A stretch of DNA of 64,000 bases, taken from the NCBI RefSeq assembly GCF_900292015.1, contig NZ_LR130759.1, forward strand, positions 4,340,001-4,404,000, read 5' to 3'. Numbering within the stretch: the stretch's first letter is position 1; the number at the start of each line of letters is the position of its first letter. Below the pieces are notes generated by a model, which was not told where the DNA came from, searched no databases, and was given only the letters and a program-made list of their open reading frames with translations. Shown in pieces: positions 45,438-57,001 of this stretch. The translations under genes and the position numbers were made by a program. This DNA comes from Mycobacterium basiliense (GTDB lineage Bacteria > Actinomycetota > Actinomycetes > Mycobacteriales > Mycobacteriaceae).

Positions 45438-46453
45438 GTCCCTACCGAGCGCGCTGGCCGGATCTCCCGCGGTAACGCAAAGACCAGCGTCTCGTTGGCC
45501 GTGGTCACCGGTTGCACGATGTCGTAGCCGTAATCGGCCAGCCGCTCCAGCACACCACGCACCAGCACCTCGGGGACCGAGGCTCCCGAACTGACGCCGA
45601 CGGTGGTGACATCTTGCAGCCATGCCGGATCGATGTCGTCGGCCCAGTCGACTAGTTGAGCGGCCCGCGCCCCGGCGCCCAGTGCCACCTCGACCAGTCG
45701 CACCGAGTTGGACGAGTTGCGGGAGCCAACGACAATCACCAACTCACACTCGGGCGCCATCGCCTTGACCGCGACCTGCCGATTCTGGGTGGCGTAGCAG
45801 ATGTCGTCGCTGGGCGGATCCTGCAGCTTCGGAAACCGCATCCGCAGCCGCTCGACAATCTCCATGGTCTCGTCGACGGACAACGTGGTCTGCGACAACC
45901 ACACCACCTTGTCCTCGTCACGGATCGTTACCCGCTCGACGGATTCCACACCGTCGACCAACTGCACATGGTCGGGCGCTTCGCCGGCCGTACCGATGAC
46001 CTCCTCGTGGCCCTCGTGGCCGATAAGCAGAATGTCGAAATCGTCCCGGGCGAAGCGTTTGGCCTCGTTGTGCACCTTGGTGACCAGCGGGCAGGTCGCA
46101 TCGATGGTCTGCAGGTTACGTTCGGCGGCGGCGGCGTACACCGTCGGCGCGACCCCGTGCGCGGAAAACACCACGATCGCGCCCTCCGGAACCTGGTCGG
46201 TCTCCTCGACGAACACCGCACCGGCCTTGGCCAGCGTGTCAACCACGTGGCGGTTGTGCACAATCTCGTGACGCACGTAGACCGGAGCACCGTGCTTCTC
46301 CAGCGCACGTTCGACCGTCTCGACGGCCCGATCCACACCCGCGCAGTATCCTCGTGGCTCGGCCAGCAGCACCCGCTTGCGGGTTGGCACGCTGGCCAGG
46401 ACGCTCCCCGACCGAGAAGCGCCGGGAAACCCCATGTCAACAGTCGGCACCAT
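45434..46453 (-). CDS. ispH: 4-hydroxy-3-methylbut-2-enyl diphosphate reductase
   Basis: Protein of 339 aa. The three 4Fe-4S ligands are Cys37 (GYCAGVDRA), Cys121 (DATCPLV) and Cys219 (DICYATQN). The catalytic Glu is in [13 protein letters not shown] at about residues 147-158. It is the last enzyme of the MEP isoprenoid pathway, giving IPP and DMAPP. The start is ATG at 46451-46453 (MVPTVDMG), as in Rv1110 (lytB2). The open frame extends 63 codons upstream across the divergent promoter and is not used. Confidence 0.96.
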   Translation of the reverse strand: MVPTVDMGFPGASRSGSVLASVPTRKRVLLAEPRGYCAGVDRAVETVERALEKHGAPVYVRHEIVHNRHVVDTLAKAGAVFVEETDQVPEGAIVVFSAHGVAPTVYAAAAERNLQTIDATCPLVTKVHNEAKRFARDDFDILLIGHEGHEEVIGTAGEAPDHVQLVDGVESVERVTIRDEDKVVWLSQTTLSVDETMEIVERLRMRFPKLQDPPSDDICYATQNRQVAVKAMAPECELVIVVGSRNSSNSVRLVEVALGAGARAAQLVDWADDIDPAWLQDVTTVGVSSGASVPEVLVRGVLERLADYGYDIVQPVTTANETLVFALPREIRPARSVGT

Positions 46454-46563
46454 GACGTTCAGCGTACGTTCCGCCGATACGGCTCTGCTATTTCTGCGCG
46501 ATTTGCGTTCATCTCGCCGCGGCGAGCTTGGAGTTCGCCGCACCTTGAGGCAGTCTTGGACGC

Positions 46564-47181
46564 ATGGCTTCTGCACCGTATGGAGTTCGGCTAATTGTCG
46601 GCGCGGCGACAGTCGCTGTCGAGGAGACGATGAAACTGCCACGAACCATCCTGATGTACCCGATGACGCTGGCCAGCCAGGCGGCGCACCTGGTGATGCG
46701 GTTTCAGCAGAACCTGGCCGAGCTCGTCATCAAGGGCGACACCACCCTGGAGTCGCTGTTTCCGCCCAAAGACGAGCAGCCGGAGTGGGCCACCTTCGAC
46801 GAGGACTTGCCAGATGCCTTGGACGAGGCTTTCGGCGTGCCGACCGGCGCCGACACCCTCAGCGCCGACCGGCGCTTCGAGGGACGGTTCGCGTTGTACT
46901 CGGTATCCGAGCAGACCGAGTCCAAGGGCGCCGATGCCTCCAAGAAACCCAGTTCGACCAGGCAACCGAAGAAGCCGTCGTCCAAGCAGACCGTTCCCGC
47001 GCCCGCAATCGCGGACGAACTCGACTATCCGTCGCTGACGCTGGCCCAGCTGCGGGCCCGGCTCCCATCGCTGGACATCAAAGATCTCGAAGTCCTGCTG
47101 GCCTATGAGCAGGCGACCAAGGCGCGTGCACCGTTCCAGACGCTGATCGCTAACAGGATCACCCGCGCGACTGCCAAGTGA
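46564..47181 (+). CDS. Lipid droplet-associated protein (Rv1109c-like)
   Basis: Protein of 205 aa. The N-terminal half is amphipathic and helical ([37 protein letters not shown]). The middle is low-complexity ([16 protein letters not shown]). The end is a SAP-like or helical motif, [20 protein letters not shown] (split) and [19 protein letters not shown]. It matches the conserved mycobacterial Rv1109c type, described as lipid-droplet associated. It is the first gene of the Rv1109c-xseA-xseB operon. Its stop overlaps the xseA GTG. Confidence 0.85.
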   Translation: MASAPYGVRLIVGAATVAVEETMKLPRTILMYPMTLASQAAHLVMRFQQNLAELVIKGDTTLESLFPPKDEQPEWATFDEDLPDALDEAFGVPTGADTLSADRRFEGRFALYSVSEQTESKGADASKKPSSTRQPKKPSSKQTVPAPAIADELDYPSLTLAQLRARLPSLDIKDLEVLLAYEQATKARAPFQTLIANRITRATAK

Positions 47182-48434
47182 CCCGCACTACCCGAGCGTC
47201 AGACGCCAATTCGGCCGAGAATCCTTTCCCGGTACGCGCGGTCGCCATCCGGGTTGCGGGCTGGATCGACCGATTGGGCACCGTCTGGGTTGAGGGGCAA
47301 CTTGCCCAGATCACGATTCGGCCAAACACCAAGACAGTGTTCATGGTGCTGCGAGATCCCGCAGCCGACATGTCACTGAACGTGACCTGCCCTCGTGACC
47401 TGGTGCTCAACGCGCCGGTGAAGTTGACCGAAGGCACACAGGTGGTGGTCTGCGGCAAGCCCTCGTTCTACACCGGCCGCGGGACATTCTCGTTGCGGCT
47501 CAGCGAGATTCGCGCTGTTGGTGTCGGCGAACTACTAGCCCGTATCGATCGGCTGCGCCGGCTGCTGGACGCCGAGGGCCTCTTCGACCCGCGGCTAAAG
47601 CGACCAATCCCATTCTTGCCCAACACAGTCGGGCTCATCACTGGTCGCGCCAGCGCCGCCGAACGTGATGTGACGACGGTGGCGGCTGCGCGATGGCCCG
47701 CGGTGCGCTTTACCGTGCGCAATACCGCAGTGCAAGGACCCAATGCCGTCACACAAATCGTCGAAGCACTCCGCGAGCTCGATCGAGACCTAGAAGTCGA
47801 CGTGATCGTGCTGGCCCGCGGTGGCGGCAGCGTGGAGGATCTGTTGCCGTTTTCCGACGAGACACTGTGCCGCGCGATCGCGGCCTGCCGCACACCGGTG
47901 ATCAGCGCGGTCGGCCACGAACCCGACAATCCACTCAGCGACCTGGTCGCCGATCTGCGCGCCGCGACACCCACCGACGCGGCCAAGAAAGTGGTTCCAG
48001 ACAGCGCCGCCGAGCAGCGGTTGATTGCTGACCTGCGCCGCCGCAGTGCTCAAGCGCTGCGCAACTGGGTTACCCGTGAGCAACGGGCACTGGCCCAACT
48101 GCGCAGCCGCCCGGTACTGGCTGACCCACTACAGGCGTTAACGACGCGCGCGCAAGACATTGACCGCGCCAGGTCCGCGCTGCGCCGCGACATCACCCGC
48201 CTGGTCGCCACCGAGACCGAACGCGTCAGCCACCTGGCCGCACGACTGACCACCCTGGGCCCCGCGGCTACGCTGGCCCGCGGCTACGCGGTGGTGCAGA
48301 CGGTTTCGGCGGCCGGAACGCCAATTGAGGTGCTGCGGTCAGTCGAGGACGCGGCGGCAGGTGCCAGGCTGCGAGTGCGGGTCTACGACGGTGCCATTGC
48401 GGCGATAAGCGAAGGACGCATCGATGGTTCCTGA
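47178..48434 (+). CDS. xseA: Exodeoxyribonuclease VII large subunit
   Basis: Protein of 418 aa. The N-terminal OB-fold ([19 protein letters not shown]) is followed by the catalytic region [18 protein letters not shown] ([21 protein letters not shown], split) and [21 protein letters not shown]. The C-terminal coiled coil (about residues 270-380) binds XseB. The complex degrades single-stranded DNA to oligonucleotides. The GTG at 47178 lies in the overlap with the previous stop. Confidence 0.95.
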   Translation: MTRTTRASDANSAENPFPVRAVAIRVAGWIDRLGTVWVEGQLAQITIRPNTKTVFMVLRDPAADMSLNVTCPRDLVLNAPVKLTEGTQVVVCGKPSFYTGRGTFSLRLSEIRAVGVGELLARIDRLRRLLDAEGLFDPRLKRPIPFLPNTVGLITGRASAAERDVTTVAAARWPAVRFTVRNTAVQGPNAVTQIVEALRELDRDLEVDVIVLARGGGSVEDLLPFSDETLCRAIAACRTPVISAVGHEPDNPLSDLVADLRAATPTDAAKKVVPDSAAEQRLIADLRRRSAQALRNWVTREQRALAQLRSRPVLADPLQALTTRAQDIDRARSALRRDITRLVATETERVSHLAARLTTLGPAATLARGYAVVQTVSAAGTPIEVLRSVEDAAAGARLRVRVYDGAIAAISEGRIDGS

Positions 48435-48681
48435 ACAAGCGGACGATCTTCACGGCGAGACCAGCACTACTACACCTATTAGTCAGCTCGGTTACGAAGA
48501 CTGCCGAGACGAATTGATGGAAGTCGTAAGGCGACTCGAGCAGGGCGGGCTAGATCTCGACACATCGCTAAAGCTATGGGAGAGAGGGGAAAAACTCGCC
48601 AAGCGGTGTGAGGAGCATTTGGCTGGCGCCCGCCAGCGGGTGACCGATGCGCTGGCCGCCGGCGAGTCCGAACCAAACTGA
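48424..48681 (+). CDS. xseB: Exodeoxyribonuclease VII small subunit
   Basis: Helical hairpin protein of 85 aa. The family pattern is [20 protein letters not shown] and [22 protein letters not shown] (split). It binds the coiled coil of XseA in several copies. The ATG at 48424 overlaps the xseA stop by 11 bp. The C-terminal Glu-Pro-Asn end is complete. Confidence 0.95.
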   Translation: MVPEQADDLHGETSTTTPISQLGYEDCRDELMEVVRRLEQGGLDLDTSLKLWERGEKLAKRCEEHLAGARQRVTDALAAGESEPN

Positions 48682-48718
48682 TTTCCGCCCGAGCGAGACC
48701 TTGATAGTTGTTCCGAAC

Positions 48719-48732
48719 TGGAACACGTTTTA
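48719..48732 (+). promoter_or_regulatory. KstR-type operator of the 3-beta-HSD gene
   Basis: TGGAACACGTTTTA fits TNNAACNNGTTNNA at every defined position and ends three bases before the ATG at 48736. It lies in the 54-bp gap between xseB and the HSD gene and so would allow separate control by the sterol repressor KstR. Confidence 0.7.
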
Positions 48733-48735
48733 GTT

Positions 48736-49824
48736 ATGCTTCGCCGCATGGGTGATGCATCACTGACTACCGAACTCGGCCGTGTCCTGGTCACCGGCGG
48801 CGCCGGTTTTGTCGGCGCCAACCTGGTCACCACCTTGCTCGAACGCGGACATCAGGTCCGTTCGTTCGACCGCGCGCCGTCGCCACTGCCCCCGCATCCG
48901 CAGTTGGAGGTGCTGCAGGGCGACATCACCGACGCGGCCGTCTGCGCCGAGGCGGTCGAGGGCATCGACACCATCATTCACACGGCGGCGATCATCGAGC
49001 TGATGGGCGGTGCTTCGGTGACCGCCGAGTACCGCAGCCGCAGCTTCGCGGTCAACGTCGGCGGCACCGAGAATCTGATCAACGCTGGACAGAAGGCCGG
49101 GGTAAAGCGTTTCGTCTACACCTCGTCCAACAGCGTGGTGATGGGTGGGCAGAGCATTGCCGGCGGCGATGAGACGATGCCCTACACCCACCGGTTCAAC
49201 GATCTCTACACCGAGACCAAGGTGGCTGCCGAACGATTCGTGTTGGCGCAGAACGGCATTGACGGCATGCTTACGTGCGCGATCCGACCCAGCGGCATCT
49301 GGGGCCGCGGCGACCAGACCATGTTCCGCAAGCTGTTCGAAAGCGTGATCAAGGGCCACGTCAAGGTTCTGGTCGGCCGCAAGTCGGCCCGGCTGGACAA
49401 CTCGTATGTAGACAACCTGATTCACGGTTTCATCCTGGCCGGCCAGCATCTGGTGCCCGGTGGCAGCGCTCCCGGTCAGGCGTACTTCATCAACGACGCC
49501 GAGCCGATCAATATGTTCGAGTTCGCCAGGCCAGTGGTGGAAGCGTGCGGGGAAAAGTGGCCCAGGATAAGGGTTTCCGGCCCGGCGGTCCATTGGGTGA
49601 TGACCGGGTGGCAACGGTTGCACTTCAGGTTTGGGTTCCCGGCGCCACTGCTCGAGCCGCTGGCCGTCGAGCGACTGTATCTGGACAACTATTTCTCGAT
49701 CGCCAAGGCACGCCGTGATCTCGGCTATGAACCGAGGTTCAACACCGAGCAAGCGATGCAACAGTGCCTGCCCTACTACGTAGACATGTTCCGGCAGATG
49801 AAGAGCGAGGCCGCGGCCGCCTAG
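48736..49824 (+). CDS. 3-beta-hydroxysteroid dehydrogenase / cholesterol dehydrogenase
   Basis: Protein of 362 aa, extended SDR. The cofactor motif VTGGAGFVGANL is at residues 19-30, the catalytic Ser in YTSSNSVV and the YxxxK in DLYTETKVAAE. The sequence is near-identical in style to Rv1106c, shown to oxidise cholesterol to cholestenone as a first step of sterol breakdown. The start is ATG at 48736. MGDASL four codons later is possible because the operator sits so close. A KstR-type operator precedes it. Confidence 0.93.
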   Translation: MLRRMGDASLTTELGRVLVTGGAGFVGANLVTTLLERGHQVRSFDRAPSPLPPHPQLEVLQGDITDAAVCAEAVEGIDTIIHTAAIIELMGGASVTAEYRSRSFAVNVGGTENLINAGQKAGVKRFVYTSSNSVVMGGQSIAGGDETMPYTHRFNDLYTETKVAAERFVLAQNGIDGMLTCAIRPSGIWGRGDQTMFRKLFESVIKGHVKVLVGRKSARLDNSYVDNLIHGFILAGQHLVPGGSAPGQAYFINDAEPINMFEFARPVVEACGEKWPRIRVSGPAVHWVMTGWQRLHFRFGFPAPLLEPLAVERLYLDNYFSIAKARRDLGYEPRFNTEQAMQQCLPYYVDMFRQMKSEAAAA

Positions 49825-49854
49825 TCCGCAGGCAGCGCGCACGACTTCGGCCCG

Positions 49855-51411
49855 CTACCGAAAGCCCACCACCTGGCCACCCCACGCAGCGCGGATGTGT
49901 GCGTCCACATTGCGTGCCACCGTGTCGCGTTTGTCGACGATCAAGCAGGCCCGGTCGGCGTCGTCGTAGCGCGGCCAGTCCGGCTCGCCGTCCGGGCCCG
50001 CCGGCGTTCCGTGCCTGGCGAAGTTGATCCACCTGGTCCGCACTCTGCGCGAGACGGCCCTGGCGATCTTGGCCCCACCCAACTTCAACGTGGGGTCCTG
50101 GGGTCCACCGAGATTGCCCCAGACATAGGGCAATTCGGTGGCATGGGCGGCGCGGACCAGCACCAGCTTGAGCAGCGGCGTCGAATAGTCGAACCGATAG
50201 AGATACGTGGGCGCCACCATGCTGTGCGCCTCTGCCAGCCATACCGACGGCATCCGGAAGCCGACGTCGGTTGCGATGTTTAGCGGCCGGGCCCTGCGCC
50301 CCACTTGAGAGTAGGCCGACCCGATCTGCTCGGCCGTCGGCAACTGTAGGTCGGGCTGTTCAGCGGCGATCTGGTTGAACATCGACGTGATCGCGTGCGG
50401 CGTGATCGGCATCAGCGGTGAGCGCATCAACCGGAACAGCGCTGCCTCGTTCTTGTTCGTGCCGATGACCAACGGAACCGGGCGTGAACGTCCCTCCTGG
50501 GCAAGCTTGACCGGGTTGTCGGTCAGCAGATCGCCGTCGACGATGGGGACGAACGCCAGCGTGCCAGGGTTGCGCACCGGAACCTCGTCGAACACTTCTT
50601 TGGACGCGGCCAGAATCGCGGCGGCGGGCACCTGGGCCAATCGATCCACGTCGGCGGGGTTGATTCCCAGTTTGTCGAGCATGCATACCGCGACGCCGCG
50701 CGCCCTGCCGGCGTCATACACCGAGGTGGCCGGTGAGCTTTGCGCGATCGCGCGAGCGAACAGACCCTCGGCCGCCGGCATCGCCAGCAAGGTGGTGACG
50801 ATCCCGGCGCCAGCGGATTCGCCAAACAGCGTCACAGTGTCCGGATCGCCTCCGAAGACCTCGATGTTCTCCCGAATCCACCCCAAGGCCGCCAGCACAT
50901 CACGCAGCCCGACATTGGAATCGAAACGTCGCCGCCCGGTGCTAAACGAGGACAAGTCGAGAAACCCCAGCGCCCCGAGCCGATAGTTGACCGTCACCAC
51001 GATCACCTCGCCGCTCGATGCCAAGGTGCGGCCATCGTAAAGCGGCTGGCTGCTGGACCCCAACAGGTATGCGCCACCGTGCAGCCACACCATCACGGGT
51101 TTTCCGGCACCAGGCTCGGTGTCTGCCGATGTCCAGATGTTCAGCCGCAGGCAGTCCTCGTCTTGCGACGCTCCCAGGTCAATGGGCATGTTGGGAATCG
51201 TCGGTTGCGGGCAGACCGGCCCGAAGCCGGTAGCGTCGGCAATCTCGGTCCACCGCTGCGGCGGTTGTGGACCCCGAAAGCGCAGCTCCCCCAGCGGCGG
51301 CGCGGCGTAGCGGATGCCCTTCCAGACCTTGACGCGGTCACCCGGCAATCCGGTTTCGGTGCCCCGGACCGGGCCGCAAGCGGTCTCGACCACCAAGTTA
51401 TCGATTGTCAT
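49855..51411 (-). CDS. Type B carboxylesterase (para-nitrobenzyl esterase-like)
   Basis: Protein of 518 aa. The family signature EDCLRLNIW is at residues 85-93, the oxyanion loop HGGAYLLGS at 111-119, and the nucleophile Ser199 in FGESAGAG. The C-terminal part is complete (ATELPYVWGNLG contains the catalytic His region). It hydrolyses esters. In M. tuberculosis the region is, as I recall, two separate genes (Rv1104, Rv1105). Here one uninterrupted frame covers both. The ATG is at 51409-51411. Confidence 0.92.
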   Translation of the reverse strand: MTIDNLVVETACGPVRGTETGLPGDRVKVWKGIRYAAPPLGELRFRGPQPPQRWTEIADATGFGPVCPQPTIPNMPIDLGASQDEDCLRLNIWTSADTEPGAGKPVMVWLHGGAYLLGSSSQPLYDGRTLASSGEVIVVTVNYRLGALGFLDLSSFSTGRRRFDSNVGLRDVLAALGWIRENIEVFGGDPDTVTLFGESAGAGIVTTLLAMPAAEGLFARAIAQSSPATSVYDAGRARGVAVCMLDKLGINPADVDRLAQVPAAAILAASKEVFDEVPVRNPGTLAFVPIVDGDLLTDNPVKLAQEGRSRPVPLVIGTNKNEAALFRLMRSPLMPITPHAITSMFNQIAAEQPDLQLPTAEQIGSAYSQVGRRARPLNIATDVGFRMPSVWLAEAHSMVAPTYLYRFDYSTPLLKLVLVRAAHATELPYVWGNLGGPQDPTLKLGGAKIARAVSRRVRTRWINFARHGTPAGPDGEPDWPRYDDADRACLIVDKRDTVARNVDAHIRAAWGGQVVGFR

Positions 51412-51708
51412 AGGTGTGAAACTCCCCTTCTCCTGCCTGGTCTCAGGCTAGCGACCGGCCCACCAGCGCGGCACGACCGCCGCCGCCACACCGGCCAGCG
51501 GAGGGGAGTGCACCACGCACCATCGCGACCAATCCACCGGTGTCGTCCGCTCACAACCCAGTCGGCGCACCGGGCGATGGCGCGCATAACCCGCCGCGCT
51601 GCCCGACGAAACCCCGCCTGGGCACGCACGAAAGAACCTGACCACAGAGAAGCTCCTGCGGCTAAGGTTTCCCTCAACATCCGACGCGGAGGGCGGCCCG
51701 GTATAGGT

Positions 51709-52866
51709 ATGAACACCGAATTCACGCTCAGTCAAAAGCGCGCGCTGGCCATCCTCACGCTCATCGCCCTGCTATTCGGCGCGTATTTTCTGCGCAGCTA
51801 TTTCGTCCTCATTGTGGTGGCCGCGGTTGGCGCGTATCTGTTCGCACCGCTGTTCAATTGGTTTAACAAACGTCTGAGCGCCGGCTTGTCGGCGGTCTGC
51901 ACGCTATTGGCCGCGCTGGCTATCGTGATCGTGCCGGTAGGGCTGCTGGTCGCCCTGGCGGTGGTTCAGATCGCACGAATGGTGGAAAACGTTGCCGAAT
52001 GGGCCAAGACTACCGACCTGAGCAGCCTTGGCGACAAGGTTCTGCAATTGGTTAACGACCTCCTGGACCGGGTGCCGTTCCTGCATGTCACCGTGACCGC
52101 GGAGGCGCTGCGCAAGATGATGATTTCGGTCGCCCAGAACGTGGGTCAATGGCTCCTACACCTCTTGCAGACTACGGCCGGAAGCCTCGCCGGCGCTGTT
52201 ACCTCGGCCATCATCTTTCTCTATGTGTTCATGGCGCTGCTGCTGAACCGCGACAAATTGCGGACCCTGATCGGCCAACTCAATCCGTTGGGCGAGGAAG
52301 TCACCGATTTGTACCTGCGCAAGATGGGCTCCATGGTGCGCGGTACCGTCAGCGGCCAGTTCGTCATCGCGCTCTGCCAGGGTGTCGCCGGCGCCGGCTC
52401 CATATATGTGGCTGGATTTCACCATGGCTTCTTCATTTTCGCGATTCTGCTGACCGCACTGTCGATTATTCCGCTGGGCGGGGGAATCGTGACAATTCCG
52501 TTCGGCATCGGAATGATTTTCTACGGCAATGTCGGGGGCGGACTGTTCGTGATCCTGTGGCACCTCGTGGTGGTCACCAACATCGATAACGTCCTGCGGC
52601 CGATCCTCGTCCCGCGCGATGCCCGGCTCAATTCGGCACTCATGTTGCTGTCGGTGTTCGCGGGTATCAGCATGTTCGGCCCATGGGGCATCATCATCGG
52701 TCCGGTGCTGATGATCCTCATCGTCACCACCATCGACGTCTACCTGGCGGTGTACAAGGGGGTCGAGCTCAAAGACGGCAGCCCAGAACGGGTTCGTCGC
52801 AGCTGGCTTTCGCGCAGAACCGGGAACGCACCAGCCAGCGCGACTACCGACTCAGGCGCGCAGTAA
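51709..52866 (+). CDS. AI-2E transporter family (PerM-like) membrane protein
   Basis: Protein of 385 aa with about eight transmembrane segments in the UPF0118 pattern: two early helices, a long amphipathic segment (residues 85-150), then a C-terminal cluster ending ISMFGPWGIIIGPVLMILIV (20-residue core). The start is ATG at 51709, right behind GGTATAGGT, which suggests a leaderless or near-leaderless mRNA. The frame stays open for over 300 codons upstream, but that part is antisense to the esterase. It corresponds to Rv1101c, linked in M. tuberculosis to division and magnesium-related stress. It converges with the next gene and overlaps it by 23 bp. Confidence 0.9.
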   Translation: MNTEFTLSQKRALAILTLIALLFGAYFLRSYFVLIVVAAVGAYLFAPLFNWFNKRLSAGLSAVCTLLAALAIVIVPVGLLVALAVVQIARMVENVAEWAKTTDLSSLGDKVLQLVNDLLDRVPFLHVTVTAEALRKMMISVAQNVGQWLLHLLQTTAGSLAGAVTSAIIFLYVFMALLLNRDKLRTLIGQLNPLGEEVTDLYLRKMGSMVRGTVSGQFVIALCQGVAGAGSIYVAGFHHGFFIFAILLTALSIIPLGGGIVTIPFGIGMIFYGNVGGGLFVILWHLVVVTNIDNVLRPILVPRDARLNSALMLLSVFAGISMFGPWGIIIGPVLMILIVTTIDVYLAVYKGVELKDGSPERVRRSWLSRRTGNAPASATTDSGAQ

Positions 52867-53644
52867 GAAATTCGACCACCCGCTTGCGCGCTTCGTAGGC
52901 CGGCTGACCGTCCACCTCGCGGACCTCGTCGGTGAGAACCGAATGCGCCATCCGACCGAAGCCGAAAGCGTTGCCCGGGCTGGAGTCGATCTCGATCACC
53001 TCGAAGGCGTCACCGAGTCGCTGCCGCAGTGTCCGGAACCGTTCGCGCGGCGCCATTTTGTCCTCGCTGAAACGTAAGCCCAGGGCACACAACCCCTCGC
53101 TGGAACAGCGTTCGGCGACGATGTTGAGCTCGGATTCACTCAGCCCGGGATCGCGACGCTGCGCGGCTGTCAGCGGCAGCGGTACCGAAGGCTGACTGAG
53201 CACCGGGGCCAGCACGCTGTCGTCGACGGCGGCGGCCAACGCAAAGCCACCGGTAAAACATTGGCCGATCACACCGACGCCCTTGCCGGGCGTCGAGGCG
53301 TTGAGATCACGCGCCAGCGCCCGCAGAAACAGCGATACCGGACGTTGCTTGTTGGTGGCCATCGCGGCGAACTCCCTTGCCACGCAGCCCCGCGCGATCA
53401 CAGCCGCGACGTAGCCGGTCGACACCGCCCGGCCCGGTTCACCGAACAACGACGGGATGGCCAGGGTGAACCCGTTGTCCACCAGGTGGTTACCCAACCC
53501 CAACACCCCGGGATGGATACCGGGCATCTCCGGGATCAGGACAACTCCGGGACCCGACCCCTTGCGGTACACGTCGTGGGTGTACCCGCCGCCGGTGAAC
53601 GGTGCCACCGACCAACCGGCCAGATCTGCTTCGGGTCCGCTCAC
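52844..53644 (-). CDS. Dienelactone hydrolase family protein
   Basis: Protein of 266 aa. The nucleophile is Cys129 in GVIGQCFTGG, the dienelactone hydrolase form of the elbow. PEMPGIHPGVLGLGNHL is the conserved first loop. The acidic and His members are expected in the C-terminal third (SPGNAFGFGRMAHSV). The start is GTG at 53642-53644 behind AAGGGA. A longer frame upstream runs into the next gene and is rejected. The substrate is unknown. Confidence 0.88.
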   Translation of the reverse strand: MSGPEADLAGWSVAPFTGGGYTHDVYRKGSGPGVVLIPEMPGIHPGVLGLGNHLVDNGFTLAIPSLFGEPGRAVSTGYVAAVIARGCVAREFAAMATNKQRPVSLFLRALARDLNASTPGKGVGVIGQCFTGGFALAAAVDDSVLAPVLSQPSVPLPLTAAQRRDPGLSESELNIVAERCSSEGLCALGLRFSEDKMAPRERFRTLRQRLGDAFEVIEIDSSPGNAFGFGRMAHSVLTDEVREVDGQPAYEARKRVVEFLTARLSR

Positions 53645-53672
53645 CTTAGGTCCCTTCAGTCGGCATGACAGG

Positions 53673-54320
53673 CTAGTCGCTGACCGGCAGTGGCGCCTGC
53701 GACTGCGTCGCCGCCGCCAGCGTACTGAACTCGTCGTCACTACCGGCGCCCGTGATGGCGACCTGGGTATCTCCGGCCGAACTGGTGAGGCTGGTGGTCC
53801 ACACCGGCTCGACCGCGCCCTTGCTGTCGGCACCTTGATAGACGACCCAACTGGTGCCGAGCACATCGACCGTTCCCGTCGGGTACATCTCCGGATGGAT
53901 CGAGCCGACCAGCTTGTCCTCATCGGCGTTGCTCTGGGTGAGGCTCAGGTACATCCCGGTCGGGCTGATATAGCCCACGACCGAGGTCGCCGCGTGCAGC
54001 CGGTGACCGGTCGTCGGGTCCGTGCGCCCGTCGGCGATACCGCCGCGGCCCCCGGAATTGGATATCCATCCCGCGGGCAACACGGGCAGTCGGACCGGAA
54101 AACCCAGCGTAGCGGCATCGGCCTGCAAGGCCTTCGCCGCGTCGTAGGCCGGGACCGTGCCCCGGTTGGTCCCGCCCGGCTGAAATGAACACATCCCCAC
54201 CAGGCCTGCCAGCAGGATGCAGCCAACCACCAGCGGCGCGAGCGACCAGAACATGTCGCGACCGTCCTGCAGCAGGCGCGGTTTGGCCGGCCTGGGGATC
54301 GGCCGCGGCTCACCAGTCAC
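53673..54320 (-). CDS. DUF4245-type membrane-anchored protein (Rv1100-like)
   Basis: Protein of 215 aa. A short cytosolic N-terminus ([18 protein letters not shown]) is followed by one membrane helix ([18 protein letters not shown], residues 27-44) and an extracytoplasmic domain. That domain shows [19 protein letters not shown] and [20 protein letters not shown]. The start is GTG at 54318-54320. It is divergent from glpX with 55 bp between. Rv1100 is the positional counterpart; no function is known. Confidence 0.85.
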   Translation of the reverse strand: MTGEPRPIPRPAKPRLLQDGRDMFWSLAPLVVGCILLAGLVGMCSFQPGGTNRGTVPAYDAAKALQADAATLGFPVRLPVLPAGWISNSGGRGGIADGRTDPTTGHRLHAATSVVGYISPTGMYLSLTQSNADEDKLVGSIHPEMYPTGTVDVLGTSWVVYQGADSKGAVEPVWTTSLTSSAGDTQVAITGAGSDDEFSTLAAATQSQAPLPVSD

Positions 54321-54375
54321 ACCGCCAGTATCCCAGCTCCCGACCATCGATCTGCTTCTGGGACAATCAGCAACC

Positions 54376-55464
54376 ATGACAGCACAGGGATCCGGTCCGT
54401 CACCGACGGCCGTTGCGAGCCCCGACCCGTCGCTCGCCCGACCGTCACGCGGCGAAGCCCCTGACCGCAACCTGGCGATGGAACTGGTCCGCGTCACCGA
54501 GGCCGGCGCCATGGCCGCAGGCCGCTGGGTAGGTCGTGGCGACAAGGAAGGTGGCGACGCCGCCGCGGTCGATGCGATACGCGAGCTGGTGAACTCGGTG
54601 TCGATGCGCGGAGTCGTGGTGATCGGCGAGGGCGAAAAAGACGATGCCCCCATGCTCTACAACGGCGAAGACGTGGGTAATGGCGATGGCCCGGAATGTG
54701 ACTTTGCGGTAGACCCGATCGATGGCACCACGCTGATGAGCAAGGGCATGCCGAACGCCATCTCGGTGCTGGCGGTGGCTGATCGTGGCGCGATGTTCGA
54801 TCCGTCGGCAGTGTTTTACATGAACAAGATCGCCGTCGGCCCCGACGCGGCCCATGTGCTGGACATCACCGCTCCGATCGCCGAAAACATCCGGGAGGTT
54901 GCCCGGGTCAAGGCATTGTCGGTGCGCGACATGACGGTGTGCATCCTGGACCGGTCGCGGCACGCCCAGCTGATCGAAGACGTGCGTGCCACCGGGGCCC
55001 GGATCCGGCTGATCACCGATGGCGACGTCGCCGGGGCGATCTCCGCTTGCCGCCCGGAATCGGGCACCGACATGCTCGCCGGCATCGGCGGGACGCCGGA
55101 GGGGATCATCGCCGCCGCGGCGATCCGTTGCATGGGCGGAGCCATCCAAGCCCAGTTGGCGCCCAAAGACGACGCCGAGCGGCGCAAGGCCCTCGACGCC
55201 GGCTATGACCTCGAGCAGGTGTTGACCACAGAGGACCTGGTGTCCGGGGAAAACGTTTTTTTCTGCGCCACCGGCGTTACCGACGGTGACCTGCTCAAGG
55301 GGGTGCGCTACTACCCGGGCGGGTGTACCACCCAGTCGATCGTGATGCGGTCGAAGTCGGGCACCGTCCGGATGATCGAGGCTTATCACCGACTGTCGAA
55401 GCTCAACGAATACTCCGCCATCGACTTCACCGGCGACACCACTGCCGCCTATCCCCTGCCTTAA
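54376..55464 (+). CDS. glpX: Class II fructose-1,6-bisphosphatase
   Basis: Protein of 362 aa, matching Rv1099c. The metal and phosphate motif DPIDGTT is at residues 113-119, [11 protein letters not shown] at 84-94, and [18 protein letters not shown] further on. It removes the 1-phosphate of fructose-1,6-bisphosphate. It is the only FBPase of mycobacteria and essential for gluconeogenesis. The start is ATG at 54376; a 53-codon upstream extension runs over the divergent gene and is not used. fum follows after 48 bp. Confidence 0.97.
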   Translation: MTAQGSGPSPTAVASPDPSLARPSRGEAPDRNLAMELVRVTEAGAMAAGRWVGRGDKEGGDAAAVDAIRELVNSVSMRGVVVIGEGEKDDAPMLYNGEDVGNGDGPECDFAVDPIDGTTLMSKGMPNAISVLAVADRGAMFDPSAVFYMNKIAVGPDAAHVLDITAPIAENIREVARVKALSVRDMTVCILDRSRHAQLIEDVRATGARIRLITDGDVAGAISACRPESGTDMLAGIGGTPEGIIAAAAIRCMGGAIQAQLAPKDDAERRKALDAGYDLEQVLTTEDLVSGENVFFCATGVTDGDLLKGVRYYPGGCTTQSIVMRSKSGTVRMIEAYHRLSKLNEYSAIDFTGDTTAAYPLP

Positions 55465-55512
55465 CAGCCGAAACCATCCCGACCGATCCGGACAAACTGA
55501 GGACCCCAACCT

Positions 55513-56943
<1,431 letters not shown>

Positions 56944-57001
56944 GCGTGGTGGCGCGGCTACCTCAGGTGCAGCGGTCCAAGAAGCGAGGGTGGTTTAGCA
57001 A

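Noticed and set aside
50740..51708. N-terminal extension of the PerM-like gene by more than 300 codons
   Set aside because: It is antisense to the well-supported esterase and carries no membrane or other family sequence. The ATG at 51709 gives the expected length.
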